Assembly (NCBI GenBank): GCA_002482705.1
Contig: DLGM01000025.1
Coordinates: forward strand, 1 to 5,033
From: Cyanobacteria bacterium UBA7694
Lineage (GTDB): Bacteria > Cyanobacteriota > Sericytochromatia > UBA7694
Length of the DNA: 5,033 nucleotides
Direction: 5' to 3'
Shown: positions 1-4,726 of the stretch, piece after piece
Numbering within the stretch: position 1 is the stretch's first letter
How the letters are laid out: each line of letters begins with the position of its first letter
Notes under the pieces: model-generated
What the model saw: only the letters and a program-made list of their open reading frames with translations
What the model was told of the DNA's origin: nothing
Database searches by the model: none
Translations under genes and position numbers: made by a program

Positions 1-929
1 AATTCGTCACAGTCCACCGATGAGTGGGGGTAAGGGCAGGGAATGGCCTGGGGATGGAAGTCGACCAAACGGGGTACAAACGAACAGACCAGGAAACCGC
101 CGCCCGCAAAGGTGCCGTGAATGGTGGGGGGCAGGTGTACCAGGCCGGTTTTGGGCTGGAAGGCCCGGATCGGAAAAACAAAAGGCCACAGGGCCCCATC
201 CCAGCCCAAAACATCAAAGGGGTGGCTGTGGGGATGCATGTGCAGGCGGGTCAAATGCTGATCGCGCTTGACCAAGACCTCTGGGGGCAAGGTCTGGGGC
301 AACCCCTGCTCAGGCCATTGGGGTTCTTGGAAATCGCGGTGGGAATAGGGGGCGTCCATTTTGAGCTGCCCGGAGGCATTGCGGAATTGGGCGGGCAGGT
401 CGATCCAGCTCAAAGCCTCGGTTACCAGCAATTGCACAGGTGTCTCTACCACCCAGCGGTGAACCAGACTGCGGGGAATAAACACATAATCCCCCGCAGT
501 AAAAGGCAAGAGGCCGCAGGGCGTTTCGAGGGTACCAGAACCTTGGTGGACAAACACCAGCTCATCCCCGTCGGCATTACAGCCATAAGCCGGGTCTGAC
601 TGGTCTGCATGCACAAACCAAATGCCCACATCCCGATTGCCCATCAGCAATTCACGGCCTAAAAAAGGGGAGCCCGCGTTGGGCATGGCCTGGGTGCGGA
701 AATGGGCGCGCTGGATGGTACTGTGGGGTTCAGGGGGTTGGTAGCCCGGATGGATACCCATCGCTTCCTGGGCGTCTACCCAATGGGGGGCTTGGCGGTG
801 GTAAAAAATCGAATAGGTGCCGTCAAAGCCCTGACGGGTAAAACAGTGTTCAAAAGCCAGCTTGCCCTGATCATACAGGGTGGTGTGGGGCTTGGGGGGA
901 TAGGTCCCCCGCGCAATGCGATGAATCAC
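1..929 (-). CDS. hmgA: Homogentisate 1,2-dioxygenase family protein (3' end cut by window edge)
   Basis: Fe(II)-dependent cupin dioxygenase that, in the characterised family, opens the ring of homogentisate to maleylacetoacetate in tyrosine and phenylalanine breakdown in the cytoplasm. The frame stays open for 309 codons to the edge; roughly the last 70-90 residues of a typical family member are missing. The GTG at 929-927 is chosen because AGGAG (941-937) lies 7 nt upstream and an in-frame TGA sits at 953-951, so no earlier start is possible. The N-terminus VIHRIARGTYPPKPHTT is typical. The N-terminal cupin shows NADGDELVF (about residues 118-126) and GDYVFIPRSLVHRW (146-159). The C-terminal cupin begins with HPFDVLGWDG (236-245), LPPTIHGTF (266-274; His271 matches the family's active-site His) and PYPHSSVDCDE (299-309), where His302 and Glu309 sit at the metal-ligand motif. 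It may be a divergent paralogue acting on another phenolic. The family is certain; the substrate is less so. Confidence 0.9.
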   Translation of the reverse strand, partial: MIHRIARGTYPPKPHTTLYDQGKLAFEHCFTRQGFDGTYSIFYHRQAPHWVDAQEAMGIHPGYQPPEPHSTIQRAHFRTQAMPNAGSPFLGRELLMGNRDVGIWFVHADQSDPAYGCNADGDELVFVHQGSGTLETPCGLLPFTAGDYVFIPRSLVHRWVVETPVQLLVTEALSWIDLPAQFRNASGQLKMDAPYSHRDFQEPQWPEQGLPQTLPPEVLVKRDQHLTRLHMHPHSHPFDVLGWDGALWPFVFPIRAFQPKTGLVHLPPTIHGTFAGGGFLVCSFVPRLVDFHPQAIPCPYPHSSVDCDE

Positions 930-936
930 GGGCGAT

Positions 937-941
937 CTCCT
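937..941 (-). promoter_or_regulatory. Ribosome binding site of the dioxygenase gene
   Basis: On the minus strand AGGAG lies 7 nt before the GTG at 929. It decides the start, because the next in-frame codon block upstream ends in a TGA at 953-951 with no other start codon between. I found no convincing sigma-70 promoter directly upstream, so the gene may be read from a promoter further away, possibly that of the 188-residue gene. Confidence 0.75.
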
Positions 942-994
942 AAGGGATGTTCAACACCCTCATGGTAGCATGTAGGCCATGGGCTGGTGGGAGA

Positions 995-1061
995 ACAAGC
1001 TACTGCAAGGACAAGCTGTCGCAAGGACTGAAAATGTTCAGTCCTTTCTGTCCTTTCTGTC
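995..1061. repeat. Cluster of short direct repeats and a 10-bp stem-loop in the intergenic gap
   Basis: This sits in the 227-bp gap (930-1156) between the two minus-strand genes. A 16-bp tandem pair occupies 995-1010 and 1011-1026 (ACAAGCTACTGCAAGG and ACAAGCTGTCGCAAGG, 13 of 16 identical). A perfect 10-bp inverted repeat, AAGGACTGAA (1023-1032) and TTCAGTCCTT (1037-1046), has a 4-nt loop. A 9-bp tandem repeat, GTCCTTTCT, occupies 1041-1049 and 1050-1058. The hexamer AAGGAC therefore occurs twice in one direction (1007, 1023) and twice inverted (1041, 1050). Neither strand has a real U-tract after the stem, so it is not a standard intrinsic terminator. It could be a regulator site, an RNA processing hairpin or a rho-type 3' end for the upstream gene. 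The rest of the gap holds nothing I recognise. Confidence 0.6.
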
Positions 1062-1156
1062 GTACCTACCTACCCCTTACGGAGGAGACCGCTAAGGTGT
1101 GGGAGGATCGGGCAAACCATCCTGTGTTGATGTCCCCCGCCCGTACGTACGCCCTG

Positions 1157-1723
1157 CTAATGCCAGCTACGGGGGCGCAAGTGGAAGTCGTTGCGTACCG
1201 AGTCGAGGTAGTTGCGCAGACCGGTTTCAACCCCTTGAGGGGTGGGCGGATTACCGATCACGGCATCAGAGCCAAAGCCCGCTTTTTTCAGGGCTGCAGC
1301 CAAGTCAGTGACTTTCTCGGCGTCAGAACCTTGGCCCAAAGCCGCTTGAAAAGAAGCCATACGCTCTTGGTTGATCTGTCCTTTGAAACCAGCTCGAATT
1401 TTACTAATGCGGGCCGCTTCGCTGGAAACTTCATCCTTGAGCGCTTTCCAGTCGGGCATAGGTGCCTCAGCACCACTCAGAGCCTCGGCCCGCGCTTGGG
1501 CCACTTCTTCGAGACGTGCTTGTAAATCGGGGAATGCCACCGATTGGGCAGGATCCTGATGGCTGACAATCTGGTGCGCCAGCTCAATCCGTGACTGAAT
1601 GTCGAGAGCTGCGGGAGACTCCGTCTGAGCGGCTATGTGGGGGGTCCCCGTCGTTACGGGACGCGAAAATTCAGCCGGGCGCGGAGTAGGAATCGGGACA
1701 TTCACAGGATTTACGGTTGTCAT
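1157..1723 (-). CDS. Hypothetical protein, 188 aa, proline-rich N-terminus
   Basis: I do not recognise this protein. The frame encodes 188 residues ending in a TAG at 1159-1157. Start choice: the frame extends to a TTG at 1735, but GAGGA (1733-1729) lies 5 nt before the ATG at 1723, and the TTG overlaps that ribosome site, so the ATG is preferred. Residues 1-38 are rich in Pro and Thr and look disordered. Residues about 38-130 are rich in Ala, Glu, Gln and Lys and look helical (for example FPDLQARLEEVAQARAEAL, 64-82). A glycine- and proline-containing C-terminal part (150-188) follows. There is no cysteine, no signal peptide and no membrane segment, so it is probably cytoplasmic. It is transcribed divergently from the microcompartment operon out of a shared promoter region. 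That position suits a regulator or accessory protein, but no DNA-binding motif or encapsulation helix is visible. Confidence 0.72.
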   Translation of the reverse strand: MTTVNPVNVPIPTPRPAEFSRPVTTGTPHIAAQTESPAALDIQSRIELAHQIVSHQDPAQSVAFPDLQARLEEVAQARAEALSGAEAPMPDWKALKDEVSSEAARISKIRAGFKGQINQERMASFQAALGQGSDAEKVTDLAAALKKAGFGSDAVIGNPPTPQGVETGLRNYLDSVRNDFHLRPRSWH

Positions 1724-1755
1724 AGCAGTCCTCAAAAAGCTAAGGATATTGTCTG

Positions 1756-1784
1756 ATTATACCTTACTCAATCCCCAAAGTCTC
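1756..1784 (-). promoter_or_regulatory. Probable sigma-70-type promoter of the 188-aa gene
   Basis: On the minus strand a perfect TATAAT (-10) lies at 1761-1756. Seventeen base pairs upstream is GAGACT (1784-1779), which keeps only the GAC core of TTGACA. The start of transcription would be near 1749, giving a leader of about 26 nt that holds the GAGGA ribosome site at 1733-1729. The -10 match is strong and the -35 weak, which suggests help from an activator or modest basal activity. Confidence 0.55.
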
Positions 1785-1803
1785 CCCCCCGGATTGCTTC
1801 TCT

Positions 1804-1836
1804 CCGTGAGGAGCAGAAAATTGTGTGCCCTCACGG
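1804..1836. promoter_or_regulatory. Inverted repeat between the divergent promoters (candidate operator)
   Basis: CCGTGAGG (1804-1811) and CCTCACGG (1829-1836) form a perfect 8-bp inverted repeat separated by 17 bp. Its centre (about 1820) lies roughly 59 bp before the predicted start of the microcompartment transcript and about 71 bp before that of the 188-aa gene, so a bound dimer could act on both. The arms contain GTGAG and CTCAC, but the spacing does not fit the TGTGA-N6-TCACA site of CRP. No regulator gene is recognisable in the window. A chance hairpin is the alternative. Confidence 0.4.
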
Positions 1837-1843
1837 GGCTGGC

Positions 1844-1872
1844 TTGGGGGCCATTTTAAACTGTGTTATAAT
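1844..1872 (+). promoter_or_regulatory. Extended -10 promoter of the microcompartment operon
   Basis: TGTTATAAT at 1864-1872 is a perfect extended -10 (TG, one base, then TATAAT at 1867-1872). The -35 position, 17 bp upstream, reads TTGGGG (1844-1849) and matches TTGACA at its first three bases. Transcription would begin near 1879, leaving a leader of about 45 nt before the ATG at 1925. This is the only good promoter seen before the four-gene operon and probably drives all of it. Confidence 0.72.
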
Positions 1873-1924
1873 CCATTCCACGCCACTGGCCCACCCTTAG
1901 ACGCTGAAAGGACCCCCCTCCCGG

Positions 1925-2551
1925 ATGGAAAAGATCCAACTACGCACTTACGTGTTCATCGACCGCATGCAGGCCCAATTTGCCGCCTATTCCGCCAGCG
2001 TGGCCAAGGGCTATCTGCCCGTAGAAGGGCAAGCTGCCCTGTACGTGGAAATTGCCCCCGGCATGGAAATCAACCGCCTGATGGACATCGCCCTGAAAAC
2101 CACCAACGTGACCCCCGCTGAACAAATCGATGAGCGCCGCTACGGCATGCTCGAACTGCACTCCGACTCCCAAGCCGACGTGCGCATCGCTGGCGAAGCC
2201 ATTCTCAAAGAAATTGGCGCCACCGAAAAAGACCGCATTAAGCCCAAAGTCGTATCCCACCAGATCATTCGCAAGGTCGACCCCCACCAGGCCATGCTGA
2301 TCAACCGCTACGGGCGCAAAGGCATGATGCTCTTGGGCAACCAGAGCCTGTTCATCCTTGAAACCTACCCGGCTGGATACGCCACGATTGCCGCCAACGA
2401 AGCGGAAAAAGCCGCCGACATCAACGTCATCAATATCTTTGCGGCCGGGGCCTTTGGCCGGGTGTATCTCGGTGGCGAAGAAAAAGACATTGTGGTAGCC
2501 GCCGAAGCCGCTCTGACCGCAATCAACGACCTTGATGGTCGGGCCGAATAA
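1925..2551 (+). CDS. BMC-T tandem-domain microcompartment shell protein (trimer)
   Basis: A shell-facet protein with two fused, circularly permuted BMC domains that forms a trimer shaped like a hexamer. Length is 208 aa, normal for the class. Residues about 1-98 form domain 1 and 99-205 domain 2. The internal duplication shows between AALYVEIAPG (37-46) and QSLFILETYP (140-149), both followed by an alpha-helical stretch. The sequence (LRTYVFIDRMQ at 6-16, INRYGRKGMMLL at 126-137, YAAxxANEAEKAA-like at 152-164) matches, from memory, the Haliangium ochraceum BMC-T2/T3 type, whose trimers stack face to face. Glu70-Arg71, in the stretch IDERRYGMLE, lines up with the Glu-Arg pair that gates the large central pore in CsoS1D-like proteins, so a gated pore for bulky substrates or cofactors is likely. 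AAAGGA (1907-1912) lies 12 nt before the ATG, a rather long spacing across a C-rich stretch. It is the first gene of the operon; 38 nt separate it from the BMC-H gene. Confidence 0.95.
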   Translation: MEKIQLRTYVFIDRMQAQFAAYSASVAKGYLPVEGQAALYVEIAPGMEINRLMDIALKTTNVTPAEQIDERRYGMLELHSDSQADVRIAGEAILKEIGATEKDRIKPKVVSHQIIRKVDPHQAMLINRYGRKGMMLLGNQSLFILETYPAGYATIAANEAEKAADINVINIFAAGAFGRVYLGGEEKDIVVAAEAALTAINDLDGRAE

Positions 2552-2562
2552 GAAACAAGATT

Positions 2563-2581
2563 TTCGTATACAACGAAGGAG
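2563..2581 (+). promoter_or_regulatory. Ribosome binding site of the BMC-H gene with a small overlapping hairpin
   Basis: AAGGAG (2576-2581) lies 8 nt before the ATG at 2590 and is the strongest ribosome site in the operon, as expected for the most abundant shell subunit. TTCGT (2563-2567) can pair with ACGAA (2573-2577) around a 5-nt loop, with two further G-U pairs possible, which would cover the first bases of the ribosome site. The stem is weak, so its regulatory effect is speculative. Confidence 0.5.
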
Positions 2582-2589
2582 TTTGACCC

Positions 2590-2907
2590 ATGACTGAAGC
2601 ACTCGGAATGATTGAAACCAAAAGTTTTGCCGCCTCTGTCGAAGCCGCCGACGCAATGGTCAAGGCAGCTAAAGTAGAGCTGGTCCACTACGAAAAAACC
2701 GGCGGTGGTTATGTCACCATCGTGGTTCGTGGCGATGTCGCCGCCTGTAAAGCCGCCACCGAAGCCGGTGCCCGTGCCGCTGAAAAAGTCGGCGAAATGG
2801 TCGCCGTCCACGTCATTCCTCGCCCCCACTCCAACGTCGAGCGCATTCTGCCCCTGGGTCGTCAAGCCCAGCATGGCGACGGCGACGCCCGCAAGTCTGA
2901 AAACTAG
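2590..2907 (+). CDS. BMC-H microcompartment shell protein (hexamer)
   Basis: A single-BMC-domain protein that forms the hexameric tiles of the shell facets. Length is 105 aa, slightly above the usual 90-100 because of a polar tail. The fold signature is clear: EALGMIETKSFAASVEAADAM (3-23, given here as one helix-strand block), a conserved edge lysine (Lys25 in AMVKAAKVE) matching Lys26 of PduA, the pore loop, VVRGDVAACKAATEAG (45-60), and VAVHVIPRPHSNVERILP (71-88). The pore loop is Lys36-Thr37-Gly38-Gly39-Gly40, where PduA has Lys-Ile-Gly-Ser-Gly. The missing serine gives a glycine-lined, uncharged pore, the same TGGG form I recall in the H. ochraceum BMC-H. Residues 89-105 are hydrophilic and probably disordered. 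The BMC-P gene begins 9 nt after its stop. Confidence 0.97.
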   Translation: MTEALGMIETKSFAASVEAADAMVKAAKVELVHYEKTGGGYVTIVVRGDVAACKAATEAGARAAEKVGEMVAVHVIPRPHSNVERILPLGRQAQHGDGDARKSEN

Positions 2908-2916
2908 GTAACGCCT

Positions 2917-3216
2917 GTGTTATTGGGCAAAGTTATTGGCACAGTTGTTGCCAGCCAAAAAGACACAAAACTCGAAGGCCTGAAGTTCCAGGTATTACAA
3001 ATCCTCGACATTGCCGGTAAGCCATCGGAAACCTACGTGGTGGCAATCGATGCAGTCGGGGCCGGGGTCGGAGAAGTGGTCATGTATGCCGCCGGAAGTT
3101 CCGCGCGGCAAACGGGCGCTACCCACAATACCCCCTGTGATGCCGTCATCATGGCGATTGTCGACGCCTGGACCCTCGAAGGCAAAACCGTCTACAACAA
3201 ATCTGAAGAGGGCTAG
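2917..3216 (+). CDS. BMC-P pentameric vertex protein (EutN/CcmL family)
   Basis: Forms pentamers that close the twelve vertices of the polyhedral shell. Length is 99 aa, typical for EutN/CcmL. It starts with LLGKVIGTVVAS (2-13), the usual N-terminal strand, and carries the family core AIDAVGAGVGEVVMYAAG (43-60) followed by SSARQT (61-66), then DAVIMAIVD (75-83). The GTG at 2917 is chosen because it gives the standard family N-terminus; AGG (2906-2908), which overlaps the BMC-H stop codon, lies 8 nt upstream. A GTG start with a weak ribosome site next to a strongly translated BMC-H gene would give the low pentamer-to-hexamer ratio that shell geometry needs; that is inference. Its stop is 5 nt before the aldehyde dehydrogenase start, so translation of the two is probably coupled. 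Confidence 0.96.
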   Translation: MLLGKVIGTVVASQKDTKLEGLKFQVLQILDIAGKPSETYVVAIDAVGAGVGEVVMYAAGSSARQTGATHNTPCDAVIMAIVDAWTLEGKTVYNKSEEG

Positions 3217-3221
3217 GCGTT

Positions 3222-4664
3222 ATGGAGATCCCCGAGGAAAAAGTACGCGCGATTGTTGAGCGCGTCGTCAGCCGTATCTCCACCCAAGAGCGATTGGGCG
3301 GTGGTGCAACTGCTGCCCCCGCTTTTATGAGCGGCGGCGATTTGGGCATCTTTGACGATGTCGATGAAGCGGTGACAGCGGCCCAAGCCGCTTTCCAGCG
3401 CTTTAGCGATTATTCCCTCGACTTCCGCACGCAAATGATTGCCGCAATCCGGGTCGCCTGCCACCAGCATGTGGACCTGATTTCGCGCATGGCTGTAGAA
3501 GAGACCCTGCTGGGTCGCTACGAAGACAAAATCGCCAAGAACGTGCTCGCGATTGACAAAACGCCCGGCCCAGAAGTGCTCCGCACCCAAGCCGTGAGCG
3601 GTGATCGCGGTTTGGTCATCAACGAGCGCGCCCCCTTCGGCGTGATCGGTTCGATCACCCCTTGCACCAACCCCACCGAAACCATTATCAACAATGCAAT
3701 CAGCATGTTGTCAGGTGGCAATACGGTGGTGTTCTGCCCCCACCCCTTGGCCAAAAAGGTCTGTACCTATATCGTCAGCGTCATCAACCAGGCGATTATG
3801 CAGGCCGGAGGCCCGCCCAATTTGCTGGTGGCTCTGCGCAGCCCCACTATCCAGACGGCGCAAGCGGTCATGACCCATCGCGGCATTCGCCTGCTGGTGG
3901 TCACCGGGGGGCCAGACGTGGTCAAAAAGGCTATGCAAAGTGGCAAAAAGGTGGTCGGTGCCGGGCCGGGGAACCCCCCGGTGGTCGTCGATGAAACCGC
4001 CAATATCTCCCAAGCAGCCCGTGACATTGTGCGCGGCGCCAGCCTCGACAACAACATTATCTGCCTCGATGAAAAAGAGCTGATAGTGGTTGAATCGGTG
4101 GCCGACGCCCTCAAACGCGAAATGCTCAACAATGGCGCTTATGAAGTCAAAGGCTGGCATCTCAAGCAGCTCGAAAACCTGATGATCAAGGAAAACAAAG
4201 GCCCACGCCGTCACAGCGTTGTCAACAAAGATTGGGTGGGCAAAGACGCCCACAAAATCCTAGAGGCGATTGGCATTCAGGCCGACTCCAGCATCCGCTT
4301 GATTGTCGCTGAAACCGACGAGAACCACCCCTTTGTCTGGAGTGAGTTGCTCGCCCCGGTCTTGCCCTTGGTGCGTGTCAGCAATGTCGACTACGCCATT
4401 CAGTTGGCCAAAGAAGCCGAACACGGCTTTGGGCATACCGCTGTCATGCACTCCAATAACCTTGAAAAACTGAGCCTGATGGCCCGCACCATCAATACCT
4501 CGATTTTTGTCAAGAATGGCATGGCCGTAGCCGGGATTGGCTTTGGCGGTGAAGGACACACCTCGTTTACGATTGCCAGCCCAACTGGCGATGGCGTCAC
4601 CAACGCCTGGACCTTCACCCGCGACCGGCGCTGCACGATTGTGGATCGTTTTCGGATCACCTAG
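3222..4664 (+). CDS. CoA-acylating aldehyde dehydrogenase, PduP/EutE family, with N-terminal encapsulation peptide
   Basis: Oxidises an aldehyde with NAD+ and CoA to an acyl-CoA inside the microcompartment, the shared core step of aldehyde-processing metabolosomes. Length is 480 aa, close to PduP and EutE. Residues 1-20 (MEIPEEKVRAIVERVVSRIS) form an amphipathic helix with Val8, Ile11, Val12, Val15 and Ile19 on one face. A Gly/Ala-rich linker (26-40) follows: the usual design of an encapsulation peptide. The catalytic domain shows APFGVIGSITPCTNPTET (137-154), HP at 174-175, VVTGGPDVV (226-234), VGAGPGNPPVVVDETA (245-260), the nucleophile Cys281 in DNNIICLDEK (276-285), TSIFVKNG (426-433) and GFGGEGHTSFTI (440-451). 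The ATG has GAGG (3208-3211) inside the end of the BMC-P gene. This is the last gene of the operon. The substrate is open: no aldehyde-forming enzyme is nearby, so propionaldehyde, acetaldehyde, lactaldehyde or something bulkier are all possible. Confidence 0.96.
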   Translation: MEIPEEKVRAIVERVVSRISTQERLGGGATAAPAFMSGGDLGIFDDVDEAVTAAQAAFQRFSDYSLDFRTQMIAAIRVACHQHVDLISRMAVEETLLGRYEDKIAKNVLAIDKTPGPEVLRTQAVSGDRGLVINERAPFGVIGSITPCTNPTETIINNAISMLSGGNTVVFCPHPLAKKVCTYIVSVINQAIMQAGGPPNLLVALRSPTIQTAQAVMTHRGIRLLVVTGGPDVVKKAMQSGKKVVGAGPGNPPVVVDETANISQAARDIVRGASLDNNIICLDEKELIVVESVADALKREMLNNGAYEVKGWHLKQLENLMIKENKGPRRHSVVNKDWVGKDAHKILEAIGIQADSSIRLIVAETDENHPFVWSELLAPVLPLVRVSNVDYAIQLAKEAEHGFGHTAVMHSNNLEKLSLMARTINTSIFVKNGMAVAGIGFGGEGHTSFTIASPTGDGVTNAWTFTRDRRCTIVDRFRIT

Positions 4665-4682
4665 ACCCAGGTATCCATCTAC

Positions 4683-4716
4683 ACAGCGGGGGCAAAATTG
4701 CCCCCGCTGTTGTTTT
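4683..4716 (+). terminator. Intrinsic terminator of the microcompartment operon
   Basis: A perfect 13-bp inverted repeat (arms 4683-4695 and 4698-4710, core GCGGGGGC and GCCCCCGC) is followed by TGTTTT (4711-4716) on the + strand. It begins 18 nt after the aldehyde dehydrogenase stop. The sequence that follows the hairpin on the minus strand is not T-rich, so it mainly ends the + strand operon. It lies between the convergent ends of the operon and the cyclic-nucleotide-binding gene. Confidence 0.92.
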
Positions 4717-4726
4717 AAACACTTCT

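Noticed and set aside
24..599. Open frame of 191 codons on the + strand
   Set aside because: It lies opposite the dioxygenase gene, whose family motifs are unmistakable; the + strand protein shows no family features.
1023..1058. Intrinsic terminator at the AAGGACTGAA stem-loop
   Set aside because: No run of T follows on the minus strand, and only a broken C/T-rich stretch follows on the + strand.
1142..1151. Perfect palindrome CGTACGTACG just beyond the end of the 188-aa gene
   Set aside because: Short alternating sequence with no second copy or neighbouring signal; a chance palindrome is likely.
947..1525. Open frame of 192 codons on the + strand covering the repeat gap and the 188-aa gene
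   Set aside because: No ribosome site, crosses the repeat cluster, and the minus-strand frame has a good ribosome site and promoter.
1157..1723. The 188-aa protein as microcompartment cargo
   Set aside because: Its N-terminus is proline-rich and not an amphipathic helix, and no such helix is evident at its C-terminus.
1724..1735. TTG start four codons upstream for the 188-aa protein
   Set aside because: The TTG overlaps the GAGGA ribosome site that serves the ATG at 1723.
1804..1836. CRP-type binding site, suggested by GTGAG and CTCAC and by the cyclic-nucleotide-binding gene in the window
   Set aside because: The half-sites are 19 bp apart instead of 6, and the cyclic-nucleotide-binding protein has no DNA-binding domain.
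1940..2656. Long minus-strand open frame opposite BMC-T and BMC-H
   Set aside because: It is the antisense shadow of clear shell genes, with a Gly/Val/Phe-rich composition typical of such shadows.
3711..4253. Minus-strand open frame opposite the aldehyde dehydrogenase
   Set aside because: Antisense shadow; the + strand has the catalytic cysteine and all family motifs in this stretch.
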